A DNA stretch of 64,000 nt from JAOPZW01 sp963851295 (GCA_963851295.1 CAWKOS010000001.1:1364001-1428000); one strand, 5' to 3'; shown: positions 33,122 to 42,046, counted from the stretch's first letter. Made by a program: numbers and translations. Notes: generated by a model from the letters alone, not told the origin.

Positions 33122-33846
33122 GCGCGGGCACGCTCGTCGGCGTCGGCGTCGGGCCCGGCGACCCGGAGCACCTGACCCTGAAGGCCCTGCGCACGCTCCA
33201 GGAGGCCGACCGCGTGTTCGTCCCGGAGACGAGCGCGCGCCGCGGCGTCGCCGGCCGCGCCGAGGTCATCGTCAGCGCCCACGTGCCGGCCGAGCGCATC
33301 GAGCGCGTGCACTTCGCCATGCGCGACGACGGCGCCCGCGCGCGCAACTGGAACGCCGCCGGCGAGGCGATCGCGGCCGTGGTGCGCGCCGGGGGCACGG
33401 CGGCCTTCGCCACCATCGGCGATCCGAACCTGTACTCGACCTTCATCTACGTCGCGCAGACCGTGCGCGGGCTGGTGGCCGAGGTCGAGGTCAGCACCGT
33501 CCCCGGCATCACCGCCATGCAGGACCTCGCCGCGCGCTCGGGCACCGTCCTCGCCGAGGGCTCCGAGCCGCTGACGCTCTTCCCGTACACGGCCGGCGAC
33601 GAGCCGCTGCGCGGCGCCCTCGACCGTGGCGACACCGTCGTCGTCTACAAGGGCGGCCGCCACCTGCCCGCCGTCCTGGACGCCGTGCGCGACGCCGGCC
33701 GCCTCGACGAGAGCGTCTACGGCGAGCAGCTCGGCCTCGCCGGCGAGGAGATCGCGCGCGCCGCCCGGCGCACCGGGGCGGGCCCGTACATGTCGACCGT
33801 GATCGTGCCCGCGCGGCGCAACGGGGATCGCGGGGAGAAGCTGTGA
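33118..33846 (+). CDS. cobI: Precorrin-2/cobalt-factor-2 C20-methyltransferase
   Basis: 242-residue SAM-dependent tetrapyrrole methylase (CobI/CbiL). The N-terminal motif is LVGVGVGPGDPEHLTLKALR, followed by FATIGDPNLYSTFIYVAQTV and the SAM-binding VSTVPGITAMQDLAAR. VVVYKGGRHLP and GPYMSTVIV are further family features. ATG 33118 overlaps cobB and cbiQ follows, each by 4 bp. Confidence 0.94.
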   Translation: MSAGTLVGVGVGPGDPEHLTLKALRTLQEADRVFVPETSARRGVAGRAEVIVSAHVPAERIERVHFAMRDDGARARNWNAAGEAIAAVVRAGGTAAFATIGDPNLYSTFIYVAQTVRGLVAEVEVSTVPGITAMQDLAARSGTVLAEGSEPLTLFPYTAGDEPLRGALDRGDTVVVYKGGRHLPAVLDAVRDAGRLDESVYGEQLGLAGEEIARAARRTGAGPYMSTVIVPARRNGDRGEKL

Positions 33847-34613
33847 GCGCCGCCGCCCATGGCGCAGAGGCCGTCGGGCCCGTCGAGACGGCGGTCCACC
33901 GGCTCGCGCCGCAGTGCAAGGTCGCGGCGCTGCTGGCCTTCGTGATCGCGGTCGCGCTCGTGCCCTACGGGCGGGCGTGGCCGTACGCGATCGACGCCGC
34001 GCTGCTCGCCGCCGTCGCCCTCGCGTCGCGCACGCCGCCGTCGCTGCTCGCGCGCCGGCTCGTGGTCGAGGTCCCCTTCGTCGCCTTCGTGCTCGTGCTC
34101 CCCTTCGTCGCGCAGGGCCCGCACGTCGACGTCCTCGGCGTGAGCGTCGCGCGCGACGGGCTGTCGGCCGCGGGCGCGATCGCGGCCAAGGCGACGCTCG
34201 CCGTGCTCGCCACCGGCGTGCTCGCGGCGACCACGCCCGTGCCCGAGATCGTCGCCGGCCTCGAGCGCCTGCGCGCGCCGCGCCAGCTCACCGCCATCGG
34301 CGCCTTCGCGCTGCGCTACCTGCAGCTCGTCCTCGACGAGCTGGGGCGCCTGCGCAACGCGCGCATCGCCCGCGGCGACGACCCGCGCTGGCTGTGGCAG
34401 GCGCGAACCGCCGCGCGCTGCGCGGGCGCCCTGGCGGTGCGCTGCCTGCAGCGCGGCGAGCGCGTCCACGCGGCGATGCTCGCGCGCGGCTACGACGGGC
34501 GCATGCCCGCCACCGGGCTCGAGGCCCCGGCGCGCCCGCTCGCGTGGGCCGCCGCGCTCGCACTGCCCGCGATCGCCGTGGCGGCGACCGTCGCCGTCCG
34601 GGGGTGGGCGTGA
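33843..34613 (+). CDS. cbiQ: ECF-type cobalt transporter transmembrane subunit CbiQ
   Basis: 256-residue T component of an energy-coupling-factor transporter with five to six predicted helices. The two cytoplasmic coupling motifs that touch the ATPases are visible as NARIARGDDPRW and AAMLARGYDGRMP (Ala-Arg-Gly core). GTG 33843 overlaps cobI by 4 bp. The cognate ATPase is fused to CbiX in the next gene, and the substrate component CbiM lies at 37831. Confidence 0.92.
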   Translation: MSAAAHGAEAVGPVETAVHRLAPQCKVAALLAFVIAVALVPYGRAWPYAIDAALLAAVALASRTPPSLLARRLVVEVPFVAFVLVLPFVAQGPHVDVLGVSVARDGLSAAGAIAAKATLAVLATGVLAATTPVPEIVAGLERLRAPRQLTAIGAFALRYLQLVLDELGRLRNARIARGDDPRWLWQARTAARCAGALAVRCLQRGERVHAAMLARGYDGRMPATGLEAPARPLAWAAALALPAIAVAATVAVRGWA

Positions 34614-36358
34614 CCGAGCTGCACACGATCGCGGCGCACGAGCACGTCCAGCTCGGCGAGCCGCCGGCGCTGCTCGTCGTCGGCCACGGCAGCCGCGACG
34701 CCGACGGCGTCGAGGAGTTCTGGGCGCTCTCGCGCACGATCCGCGAGGTCGCCGGCGAGCTGCCCGTCGAGTTCGGCTTCATCGAGATGGCCGAGCCGCT
34801 CGCCGACCTCGCGATCGACCGTCTCGTCGAGGCCGGCCACGCGGACATCGTCTCGGTCCCGCTCGTCCTGCTCGCCGCCGGGCACCTGAAGAACGACGGT
34901 CCCGCGACGCTCGCGCGCGCCCGCATGCGCCACCCGGACGTCCGCTTCCGCATGGGCCGCGACCTGGGCATCGACCCCGTCGTGCTCGACGTCATCGAGG
35001 CGCGCATCCGGGCCGCGATCGGCGAGGCCGACCCGTCCGAGGTCGGCGTCGTGCTCGTCGGCCGCGGCTCGAGCGACCCCGACGCCGGCGGCGACCTCTT
35101 CAAGCTCGGGCGCCTGCTCGCCGATGGCCGCGGCCTGGGCACGGTCGAGCCGGCCTTCGTGTCGGTGGCGCAGCCCGACGTCCCGGGCGCGCTCGAGCGC
35201 TGCCGCAGGCTGGGCGCGCGGACGATCGTGGTCGCGCCGCTGCTGCTCTTCACCGGCGTGCTCGTGCCGCGCATCTACCGCCAGGCGCAGGACTGGGCCG
35301 CCGAGCACCCCGACCTCGACGTGCGCGCCGCCGCGCACCTGGGCCCCGACCCGCGCCTGGCGCGGCTCGTGCTCGAGCGCCACCGCGAGGCCGTCTTCGG
35401 CGACGTGCGCATGAACTGCGACCTGTGCACCTACCGCGTCCGCCTGCCCTCCTACGAGGACAAGGTCGGGATGCCGATCTCGCTCACGCCCCACGGCGAC
35501 GCCCCCGCCCGCGGCCGGCGCCGCACCCGCCGCGCCACGCGCGCTCCGCAGGCACCGATCGAGCTGGCGCCGCGGCGGCCGGGGCTGCGCCCCGCGCCCG
35601 CGGTCGAGGTCCCCGAGGGCACGCCGCCCGCGCTCGAGGTCCGGGGGCTGCGCTTCGCCTACCCCGACGGCAGCCCGGCGCTCGCCGGCGTCGACCTTCA
35701 GGTGGCCAAGGGCGAGCGCGTCGCCGTCCTCGGCCCCAACGGCGCCGGCAAGACGACGCTCGTCCTGCAGCTCAACGGCATGCTCGAGGGAGGAGACGGG
35801 ACGATCAGCGTCGGCGGCCTGGAGCTCGGGCCGCGCACACGCGCCGAGGTCCGCCGCCGCGTCGGGATCGTCTTCCAGGACTCCGACGACCAGCTCTTCA
35901 TGCCCAGCGTGCGCGCCGACGTCGCCTTCGGCCCGGCCAACCTCGGCCTGCGCGGCGGCGCGTTGCGCGAGCGCGTCGACCAGGCGCTCGAGCGCGTCGG
36001 CCTCCAGGACGAGGCCGACCGCGCCCCCCATCAGCTCTCCGCCGGCCAGCGCCGCCGCGCCGCGGTGGCGGGCGTGCTCGCGATGGAGCCCGACGTGCTG
36101 ATCCTGGACGAGCCGTCGTCGGCGATGGACCCGGCGGCCCGCCGCGAGCTCGCCGACGTCCTCGCCTCGCTGCGCCTGACGACGCTCGTGGTCACCCACG
36201 ACCTCCCCTACGCCCTGGAGCTGTGCCCGCGCGCGGTCGTGCTCGACCGCGGCGTCGTGGTCGCCGACGGCGCCACGCGCGAGGTCCTCTCCGACGAGGG
36301 CTTCATGCGGGCGCACCGCCTCGAGCTGCCCGCCGGCTTCAACCCGCTGAGCGCATGA
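34610..36358 (+). CDS. CbiX-CbiO fusion: sirohydrochlorin cobaltochelatase plus cobalt ABC ATPase
   Basis: 582 residues in one uninterrupted frame. Residues 1-285 are CbiX, the ATP-independent chelatase that inserts cobalt into sirohydrochlorin: two repeated domains (LLVVGHGSRDADGVEEF and VVLVGRGSSDPDAGGDLF), then the MNCDLC motif with C270 and C273 that in some CbiX proteins binds a metal centre. An Arg/Pro/Ala-rich linker spans about 290-340. Residues 341-582 are CbiO: Walker A GPNGAGKTT near 375, signature LSAGQRRR, Walker B VLILDEPSSAMD near 495, H-loop VTHDLPYA. GTG 34610 overlaps cbiQ by 4 bp. The fusion would tie cobalt import to insertion; separate translation of CbiO from an internal start is possible. 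Confidence 0.93.
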   Translation: MTELHTIAAHEHVQLGEPPALLVVGHGSRDADGVEEFWALSRTIREVAGELPVEFGFIEMAEPLADLAIDRLVEAGHADIVSVPLVLLAAGHLKNDGPATLARARMRHPDVRFRMGRDLGIDPVVLDVIEARIRAAIGEADPSEVGVVLVGRGSSDPDAGGDLFKLGRLLADGRGLGTVEPAFVSVAQPDVPGALERCRRLGARTIVVAPLLLFTGVLVPRIYRQAQDWAAEHPDLDVRAAAHLGPDPRLARLVLERHREAVFGDVRMNCDLCTYRVRLPSYEDKVGMPISLTPHGDAPARGRRRTRRATRAPQAPIELAPRRPGLRPAPAVEVPEGTPPALEVRGLRFAYPDGSPALAGVDLQVAKGERVAVLGPNGAGKTTLVLQLNGMLEGGDGTISVGGLELGPRTRAEVRRRVGIVFQDSDDQLFMPSVRADVAFGPANLGLRGGALRERVDQALERVGLQDEADRAPHQLSAGQRRRAAVAGVLAMEPDVLILDEPSSAMDPAARRELADVLASLRLTTLVVTHDLPYALELCPRAVVLDRGVVVADGATREVLSDEGFMRAHRLELPAGFNPLSA

Positions 36359-37104
36359 CCGGGCGGCTGGACATCGTCGGGCTGGGCCCCGGCGGCCCCG
36401 AGCACCGCACCGCCGCGGCGGCGGCCGCCGTCCGCGAGGCGCAGGTCGTGATCGGCTACGGCCCGTACGTCGACCAGTGCGCCGACCTGCTCGCCCCGGG
36501 CCAGGACGTCGTGCGCGGCGCCATGGGCGAGGAGGCCGCACGTGCCGACGAGGCACTGGCGCGGGCGGCCGGCGGCGCGCGCGTCGCCCTGGTCTCGTCG
36601 GGCGACGCGGGCGTGCACGGGATGGCGGCGCGGACGCTCGCGCGCGTGGCCGAGCTCGCGCCCGACGAGCGCCCCGCCGTGGCGGTGGTCCCGGGCGTGA
36701 CGGCGGCGCTCGCCGCCGGCGCCCTGCTCGGCGCGCCGCTGGGCGACGACTTCGCCGCGCTCTCGCTCTCGGACCTGAACGTCGCGTGGGAGGTCGTCGA
36801 GCGGCGGCTGACCGCCGTCGCCGCGGCGGGCCTCGCGCTCGCGCTCTACAACCCGCGCTCGCGGGCGCGCACCTGGCAGCTCGAGCGCGTGCTCGAGCTC
36901 CTGCGCGAGCACCGCGACGACGGCACGCCGGTCGCCGTGGTCACCGACGCCGCCCGCCCCGGCGAGCGCGTCGAGCGGGCGACGCTCGCAACCCTCGATC
37001 CCGAGACGGTGGCGATGCGCTCGCTGCTCGTCGTCGCGGGCGAGAGCGGCCGGGCGGCGGGGCCCTGGCTCGTGGCCGAGCGGGGCGCGGGGGTGGTCGC
37101 GTGA
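36355..37104 (+). CDS. cobJ: Precorrin-3B / cobalt-factor-3 C17-methyltransferase
   Basis: 249-residue tetrapyrrole methylase (CobJ/CbiH) that methylates C17 and drives ring contraction. The N-terminal SAM-fold motif is IVGLGPGGPEHRT, and VIGYGPYVDQC, VSSGDAGVHGMAA and AVVPGVTAALAAGALLGAPLGDDFAALSL (in parts) are diagnostic, as are ALYNPRSRART and TLATLDPETVAMRSLLVVA. Catalytic domain only, without the extra C-terminal domain some homologs have. ATG 36355 overlaps the CbiX-CbiO gene by 4 bp. Confidence 0.95.
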   Translation: MTGRLDIVGLGPGGPEHRTAAAAAAVREAQVVIGYGPYVDQCADLLAPGQDVVRGAMGEEAARADEALARAAGGARVALVSSGDAGVHGMAARTLARVAELAPDERPAVAVVPGVTAALAAGALLGAPLGDDFAALSLSDLNVAWEVVERRLTAVAAAGLALALYNPRSRARTWQLERVLELLREHRDDGTPVAVVTDAARPGERVERATLATLDPETVAMRSLLVVAGESGRAAGPWLVAERGAGVVA

Positions 37105-37844
37105 CCGTGTGGCTCGTCGGCGCCGGGCCCGGCGACCCCGCGCTGCTCACCGCCGCCGCGCGCGACGCGCTCGCGCGCGCCGACGTCGTGGTCTACGACC
37201 GCCCGTCGCTCGACGAGGTCGTCGCGCTCGCGCCGCCGGACGCCGAGCGCCGCTGCGTCGGCCTCGCGCCCGGCCAGCGGGCGCTGCCGCAGGCCGAGGT
37301 CAACGCGCTGCTCGTCGAGCTCGGCCGCGCCCACGACGCCGTCGTGCGGCTCAAGAGCGGCGACCCCTTCGTCGCCTCGCGCGGCGGCGAGGAGGCGCTC
37401 GCCCTGCGCGAGGCGGGGGTGGCGGTGCGGGTCGTCCCCGGCGTGTCGGCCGCGCTCGCCGCGCCCGCCGCGGCCGGCATCCCGCTGATGCTGCGCCAGC
37501 TCAACGTCACGGTCACGATCGTCGACGGCAACGACGACCCCGAGCACGGCGCGCCGCCCGACTGGGAGACGCTCGCGCGGCTCGGCGGCACGCTCGTGAT
37601 CCTCACGGGCCGCGGGCGCATCCGCCGGATCGCGGCGCGCCTGGTCGAAGGGGGCCTGGCGCCCGAGACGCCGATCGCCGCGATCAGCGCGGCGAGCCGC
37701 GGGACGCAGCGCGTGGAGCGCGGGACGCTCGCGAACCTGCCCGCGCCGCTGCCGCCGCCCGTCACCTTCGTCGTCGGCGCCGTCGCCGCCCTCGATCTCG
37801 CCGGGCACGCGCTCGAAGCGGAGGCCGTCGGTGCACATCCCTGA
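37101..37844 (+). CDS. cobA: Uroporphyrinogen-III C-methyltransferase (SUMT)
   Basis: 247-residue SAM-dependent methylase converting uroporphyrinogen III to precorrin-2, the entry to corrin and siroheme synthesis. The diagnostic blocks are VGAGPGDPALLTAAA, VVYDRPSLDEVVALAP, VRLKSGDPFVASRGGEEALA and VVPGVSAALAAPAAAGIPL. It is monofunctional, without the CysG dehydrogenase/chelatase domain or a HemD fusion. GTG 37101 overlaps cobJ by 4 bp, and cbiM begins 14 bp before its stop. Confidence 0.95.
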   Translation: MTVWLVGAGPGDPALLTAAARDALARADVVVYDRPSLDEVVALAPPDAERRCVGLAPGQRALPQAEVNALLVELGRAHDAVVRLKSGDPFVASRGGEEALALREAGVAVRVVPGVSAALAAPAAAGIPLMLRQLNVTVTIVDGNDDPEHGAPPDWETLARLGGTLVILTGRGRIRRIAARLVEGGLAPETPIAAISAASRGTQRVERGTLANLPAPLPPPVTFVVGAVAALDLAGHALEAEAVGAHP

Positions 37845-38529
37845 CGGCTTCCTCAGCGGCGAGGCCGCGGCGCTGGGCGGGGTCGTGGCCGCGACCGGAC
37901 TCGCCGTCTGCGTGCGCCGCGCCGGCGCCGAGGGCCGCGAGCGCGACCTCCCCATCGCGGGGCTCGCCGGCGCCTTCTTCCTCGTCGGCGACGCGCCCAT
38001 GTTCCCGATCACCGTCGGCACCCAGGGCCACCTGCTCGGCGGCACGCTCGCCGTGGCCCTGCTCGGACCGTGGCTGGGGGCGATCACGATCGCGGTGGTG
38101 TGCGCCGTGCAGGCGCTCGCGCTCGGCGACGGCGGCATCACCACGCTCGGGCTGAACATCGTCGACCTCGCGCTCATCCCGGCCTTCGTCGGCTACCCCC
38201 TGCTGCTCGCGCTGCGCCGCGCGCTGCCGAAGACGACCGGCGGCCTGGCGACCGCGTGCGGGCTGGCGGCGGCGGTCGACGTCCTTCTCGCCGCGGGGCT
38301 CTTCGTGAGCATGTTCGCCCTCGGGGCCGTCGTCCACATCGACCTGCGCGCGCTGGCGGCGAGCACGCTCGGCGCCTACGCGGTCGTCGCCGTCATCGAG
38401 GGCGTGATCACCGCGCTCGTGGTCCGATCGCTGCTGGCGGTCAGGCCCGACCTCGTCCGCGTCGCCGAGCCGCTGCGAAGACAGCGCCAGGCGCTCGCGC
38501 TCGCCCGGCGCGGGGAGGTCGCCCGATGA
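37831..38529 (+). CDS. cbiM: ECF-type cobalt transporter substrate component CbiM
   Basis: 232-residue membrane protein beginning MHIPDGFLS, the invariant CbiM N-terminus whose amino group and His2 bind Co(II). The second metal motif GTQGHLLGG is present near residues 66-74. Seven helices are expected and can be traced. GTG 37831 overlaps cobA by 14 bp. The partner CbiN, usually next to cbiM, is absent, so the transporter would be CbiM-CbiQ-CbiO(X). Confidence 0.94.
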   Translation: MHIPDGFLSGEAAALGGVVAATGLAVCVRRAGAEGRERDLPIAGLAGAFFLVGDAPMFPITVGTQGHLLGGTLAVALLGPWLGAITIAVVCAVQALALGDGGITTLGLNIVDLALIPAFVGYPLLLALRRALPKTTGGLATACGLAAAVDVLLAAGLFVSMFALGAVVHIDLRALAASTLGAYAVVAVIEGVITALVVRSLLAVRPDLVRVAEPLRRQRQALALARRGEVAR

Positions 38530-39338
38530 CGGCCGGCCACGTCAGCTTCGTCGGCGCCGGCCCCGGCGCGCCCGACCTGCTCACCCTGCGCGCCGTCCGC
38601 GCGCTCGCCGAGGCCGACGTCGTGGTGTGGGCGCGCAGCCTCGTCGACGAGGCGATCCTCGAGCACGCGCGCCCGGGTGCCGAGCTGATCGCCTCCGACG
38701 ACCGCACCCACGACGACGTCGTCGCGATCTACGCCCGCGCGGCGCGCGACGGCCTGCGCGTCGCGCGCGTGCACTCCGGCGACCCGACGCTCTACGGCGC
38801 CCTGCACGAGCAGATCGACGCCTGCCGGCGGCTGGGCCTGGGCTACGACATCGTCCCCGGGGTCAGCTCGCTCGCGGGCGCCGCCGCCGCGCTCGGCCAG
38901 GAGCTGACGGTGCCCGACGTCTCGCAGACGCTGATCCTCACGCGCCGCGCCACGCGCACGTCGATGCCGCCCAACGAGGAGCTCGCCGAGCTGGCGCGCC
39001 ACGGCACGACGATGGCGCTCTTCCTCTCCGTCCGCCGCCCGCGCGAGCTGCAGGCCGAGCTGCTCGAGGGCGGCTACGCGCCCGAGACGCCGTGCGCCGT
39101 CGTCTACCGCGCGACGTGGCCCGACGAGGTCGTCCTGCGCTGCCCGCTCGCCGACCTCGCGACCACGATCCGCGGCGCGAAGATCACGACGCAGGCGCTG
39201 GTCATCCTCGGCCCGGCGCTCGACGATGGCGCGGCGGCGGGGCGCTCGCACGTCTACGACCCCGGCTACGGCCACCGCTACAGGCCGCTCGGCCGCCCCG
39301 ACCGCTACCGCTCGAAGGTGCGCGATGGAGCCGCCTGA
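38526..39338 (+). CDS. cobM: Precorrin-4 / cobalt-precorrin-4 C11-methyltransferase
   Basis: 270-residue CobM/CbiF methylase. Motifs: VSFVGAGPGAPDLLTLRAV, VHSGDPTLYGALHEQI, YDIVPGVSSLAGAAAALGQEL and LTRRATRTSMPPNEEL, the last strongly diagnostic of this step. ATG 38526 overlaps cbiM by 4 bp; cbiD starts 14 bp before its stop. Confidence 0.95.
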   Translation: MTAGHVSFVGAGPGAPDLLTLRAVRALAEADVVVWARSLVDEAILEHARPGAELIASDDRTHDDVVAIYARAARDGLRVARVHSGDPTLYGALHEQIDACRRLGLGYDIVPGVSSLAGAAAALGQELTVPDVSQTLILTRRATRTSMPPNEELAELARHGTTMALFLSVRRPRELQAELLEGGYAPETPCAVVYRATWPDEVVLRCPLADLATTIRGAKITTQALVILGPALDDGAAAGRSHVYDPGYGHRYRPLGRPDRYRSKVRDGAA

Positions 39339-40488
39339 GCTGCGCGAGCCCAACCTCCCGGCCAGCGCCCGGCGCGTGGCCAACAGCAAGCTGCGCCGCG
39401 GCTGGACGACGGGCACCTGCGCGACGGCCGCGGCCAAGGCCGCCTGCCTGCTCCTGCGCGACGGCGACGCCCCCGCCGAGGTCGAGGTCCCGCTCCCGCG
39501 CTCCGACCAGCGCCCGCGCTTCGCCCCCGAGCGCTGCGAGCCCGACGGCGAGGGCGCGGTCGCCGTGGTGGTCAAGGACGCCGGCGACGACCCCGACGTC
39601 ACCCACGGCGCCCGCCTGACCGCGCACGTGGCGCTGCGCGACGCGCCCGGGCTCGAGCTGCGCGGCGGCCCCGGCGTTGGCACCGTGACCAAGCCCGGCC
39701 TCGGCCTCGACGTCGGCGGCCCCGCCATCAACGCGGGGCCGCGCGCCCAGATCGCTGCGGCGGTGGCCGAGGTCTTCGACCTCGACGAGGTCGGCGTCGT
39801 CGTCGAGGTCAGCGTCCCCGGCGGCGAGAAGATGGCCCGCCGCACCTCCAACCCGCGCCTGGGGATCGTCGGCGGCATCTCGATCCTGGGGACGACCGGC
39901 ATCGTGCGGCCCTTCTCGACCGCGGCGTGGCGCGCGAGCGTCGGGCAGGCGATCGACGTCATGGACGCCCAGGGGGTGAGGACGCTCGTGCTCACCACGG
40001 GGGGACGCAGCGAGCGCGCCGCGCGCAGGCTCGCGCCCGAGCTGCCCGAGGTCTGCTTCGTCGAGGTCGGCGACTTCACCGGCTACGCGCTCAAGCGCGC
40101 GGTCTCGCTCGAGTTCGAGCGCTGCCTGTTCGTCGGGATGGCGGGCAAGCTCTCCAAGCTCGGCGCCGGCGTCCTCATGACGCACTGGACGCGCTCGAAG
40201 GTCGACCCGCAGTTCCTCGCCGCGCTGACGCGGGAGGCGGGCGGCGACGAGGCGGTGATCGCCACGGTGGCCGAGGCCAACAGCGCCCGTCACGCGTACG
40301 AGCTGTGGGAGTTGGCGGGCGTCACGCGGGCGCCCGACCTCCTGTGCGCGAAGGTGGCGGCGAACCTGGCGGCCTACGTCAAGGACCGCATCGCGGTCGA
40401 CGCGATCATGGTCGACTTCGAGGGCGCGCACGTCGTCGGCGCCAGCCCGGGCGCCCGCGAGCGCGTCGCGGCGGAGGCGCTGTCGTGA
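39325..40488 (+). CDS. cbiD: Cobalt-precorrin-5B C1-methyltransferase CbiD
   Basis: 387-residue CbiD, the C1-methylating enzyme of the early-cobalt (anaerobic) route. The hallmark RRGWTTGTCATAAAKAA is at the N-terminus, followed by KPGLGLDVGGPAINAGPRAQI, SNPRLGIVGGISILGTTGIV and MAGKLSKLGAGVLMTH. It replaces CobF, which is absent from the window, and therefore argues for early cobalt insertion by CbiX. ATG 39325 overlaps cobM by 14 bp; cobL overlaps its end by 4 bp. Confidence 0.96.
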   Translation: MEPPELREPNLPASARRVANSKLRRGWTTGTCATAAAKAACLLLRDGDAPAEVEVPLPRSDQRPRFAPERCEPDGEGAVAVVVKDAGDDPDVTHGARLTAHVALRDAPGLELRGGPGVGTVTKPGLGLDVGGPAINAGPRAQIAAAVAEVFDLDEVGVVVEVSVPGGEKMARRTSNPRLGIVGGISILGTTGIVRPFSTAAWRASVGQAIDVMDAQGVRTLVLTTGGRSERAARRLAPELPEVCFVEVGDFTGYALKRAVSLEFERCLFVGMAGKLSKLGAGVLMTHWTRSKVDPQFLAALTREAGGDEAVIATVAEANSARHAYELWELAGVTRAPDLLCAKVAANLAAYVKDRIAVDAIMVDFEGAHVVGASPGARERVAAEALS

Positions 40489-41678
40489 TCGCGGTCCTCG
40501 GCGTCGACGGCGAGACCCTGCCGGACTCGAGCGCCGAGCTGCTCGCCCGCGCGACGCTCGTGGCGGGCGGCCGGCGCCACCTCCACGCGCTCGCGCCGGA
40601 GGGCGTCGAGCAGCTCGCGCTCACCGGCGCGCTCGAGGGCGCCCTCGACGCGCTCGCCGCCCACGACGGTGACGCGTGCGTCCTGGCCAGCGGCGACCCG
40701 GGCTTCTACGGCATCGTGCGCGCGCTGGCGCAGCGCGTCGGCCCCGAGCGCCTCGAGGTCCGCCCCGCGCCATCGTCGGTGGCCGTCGCCTTCGCGCGCC
40801 TGGGCGTCGCGTGGGACGACGCGCTCGTGATCAGCGGCCACGGCCGCGACCCGCACGCCGCGCTCGCCGCCGCCCTGCGCCACCCGAAGGTCGCGATCCT
40901 CACCGCTCCGGCCGCGCCACCGTCCTGGTACGCCGAGCGCCTCGCCGGCAGCGGGCGCGAGCTGGCGGTCGCCGAGCGCCTCGGCGACGGCGACGAGCGG
41001 ATCGTGCGCGGGACCCCGGAGGAGCTCGCCCGGGGGACCTTCGAGGAGCCCAACGTGCTCGTCGTCCTCGACCCCGAGGCGGCGCCCAACGGCCGCGCGC
41101 GCGTGTGGCCGCCGCGCACGCCGCCCGGCTGGGCGCTGCCCGACGACGCCTTCGAGCATCGGGCCGGGATGGTCACCAAGGCCGAGGTCCGCGCGCTCGC
41201 GCTGGCACGGCTCGGCCCCGGCACGGGCGACCTGGTGTGGGACGTCGGCTGCGGCAGCGGCTCGGTGGCGATCGAGTGCGCGCGCCTGGGCGCCGCCGCG
41301 ATCGGGATCGACAAGGACCCCGACGCCGTCGCGCTGACCGCGCGCAACGCCGCCGCCCACGGCGTCCCCGTGCGAGCGGTCCAGGGCGAGGCCCCCGCGG
41401 CGCTCGCCGCCCTCCCGGACCCCGACGCGGTCTTCGTCGGCGGCGGCGGCGCCGGCCTCGACGCGATCCTCGACGCCTGCTGCACGCGCGCCCGCCGCGC
41501 CGTGGTCGTCACGCTCGCGATCGTCGAGCGGGCCGGCCCGGCGCTCGAGCGCCTGCAGGCCGCGGGCCTCGACGCCGAGGCGACCATGATCCAGGCCAGC
41601 CGCCTACGGCCGTTGGCCGGCGGCCACCGCCTCGCGGCCGAGAACCCGGTGGTCGTCGTGTCGGGGGCGCGGCGATGA
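40485..41678 (+). CDS. cobL: Precorrin-6B/7 C5,15-methyltransferase (CbiE-CbiT fusion)
   Basis: 397-residue two-domain CobL. The N-terminal CbiE-like tetrapyrrole methylase (1-195, with VLASGDPGFYGIVRAL) methylates C5. The C-terminal CbiT-like Rossmann methylase (about 215-397, SAM motif VWDVGCGSGSVAIECA near 250) decarboxylates and methylates C15. GMVTKAEVRALALARLG links the two. GTG 40485 overlaps cbiD by 4 bp. Confidence 0.95.
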   Translation: MIAVLGVDGETLPDSSAELLARATLVAGGRRHLHALAPEGVEQLALTGALEGALDALAAHDGDACVLASGDPGFYGIVRALAQRVGPERLEVRPAPSSVAVAFARLGVAWDDALVISGHGRDPHAALAAALRHPKVAILTAPAAPPSWYAERLAGSGRELAVAERLGDGDERIVRGTPEELARGTFEEPNVLVVLDPEAAPNGRARVWPPRTPPGWALPDDAFEHRAGMVTKAEVRALALARLGPGTGDLVWDVGCGSGSVAIECARLGAAAIGIDKDPDAVALTARNAAAHGVPVRAVQGEAPAALAALPDPDAVFVGGGGAGLDAILDACCTRARRAVVVTLAIVERAGPALERLQAAGLDAEATMIQASRLRPLAGGHRLAAENPVVVVSGARR

Positions 41679-42046
41679 CGGGCCTCGTCGTCGGCGCCGG
41701 CTGCAGCCGCGGATGCCCGGCCGAGGAGCTGCTGGCGCTCATCGAGGCCGTCCTCGACGAGGCGGGCGCCGAGCCGCGCGCCGTGCGCGCGCTGGCCACC
41801 GTCGACCGCCGCGCCGACGAGCCGGGCATCGTCGCCGCCGCGCGCCACCACGGCTGGCCGCTCGTCACCCACCCCGCAACGGTCCTGCGCCACGTCGCCG
41901 TGCCGACGCCGTCGGACGTCGTCGACGAGCACGTCGGCACGCCGAGCGTGGCCGAGGCCGCCGCGCTGCTGAGCGCCGGCGGCCCGCTGCTCGTCCCCAA
42001 GCGCCGCTCCGGGCGTGCGACCTGCGCCCTGGCGGAGGCGCCGTGA
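41675..42046 (+). CDS. cobE: CobE / CbiG C-terminal-domain protein
   Basis: 123 residues matching the C-terminal domain of CbiG, found alone as CobE. Features are VVGAGCSRGCPAEELLALI, LATVDRRADEPGIVAAARH and a conserved TPSVAEAAALLSAG. In the anaerobic pathway CbiG opens the delta-lactone of cobalt-precorrin-5A, but that reaction is attributed to the full protein. The N-terminal CbiG domain is not present in this window. ATG 41675 overlaps cobL by 4 bp. Confidence 0.88.
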   Translation: MTGLVVGAGCSRGCPAEELLALIEAVLDEAGAEPRAVRALATVDRRADEPGIVAAARHHGWPLVTHPATVLRHVAVPTPSDVVDEHVGTPSVAEAAALLSAGGPLLVPKRRSGRATCALAEAP

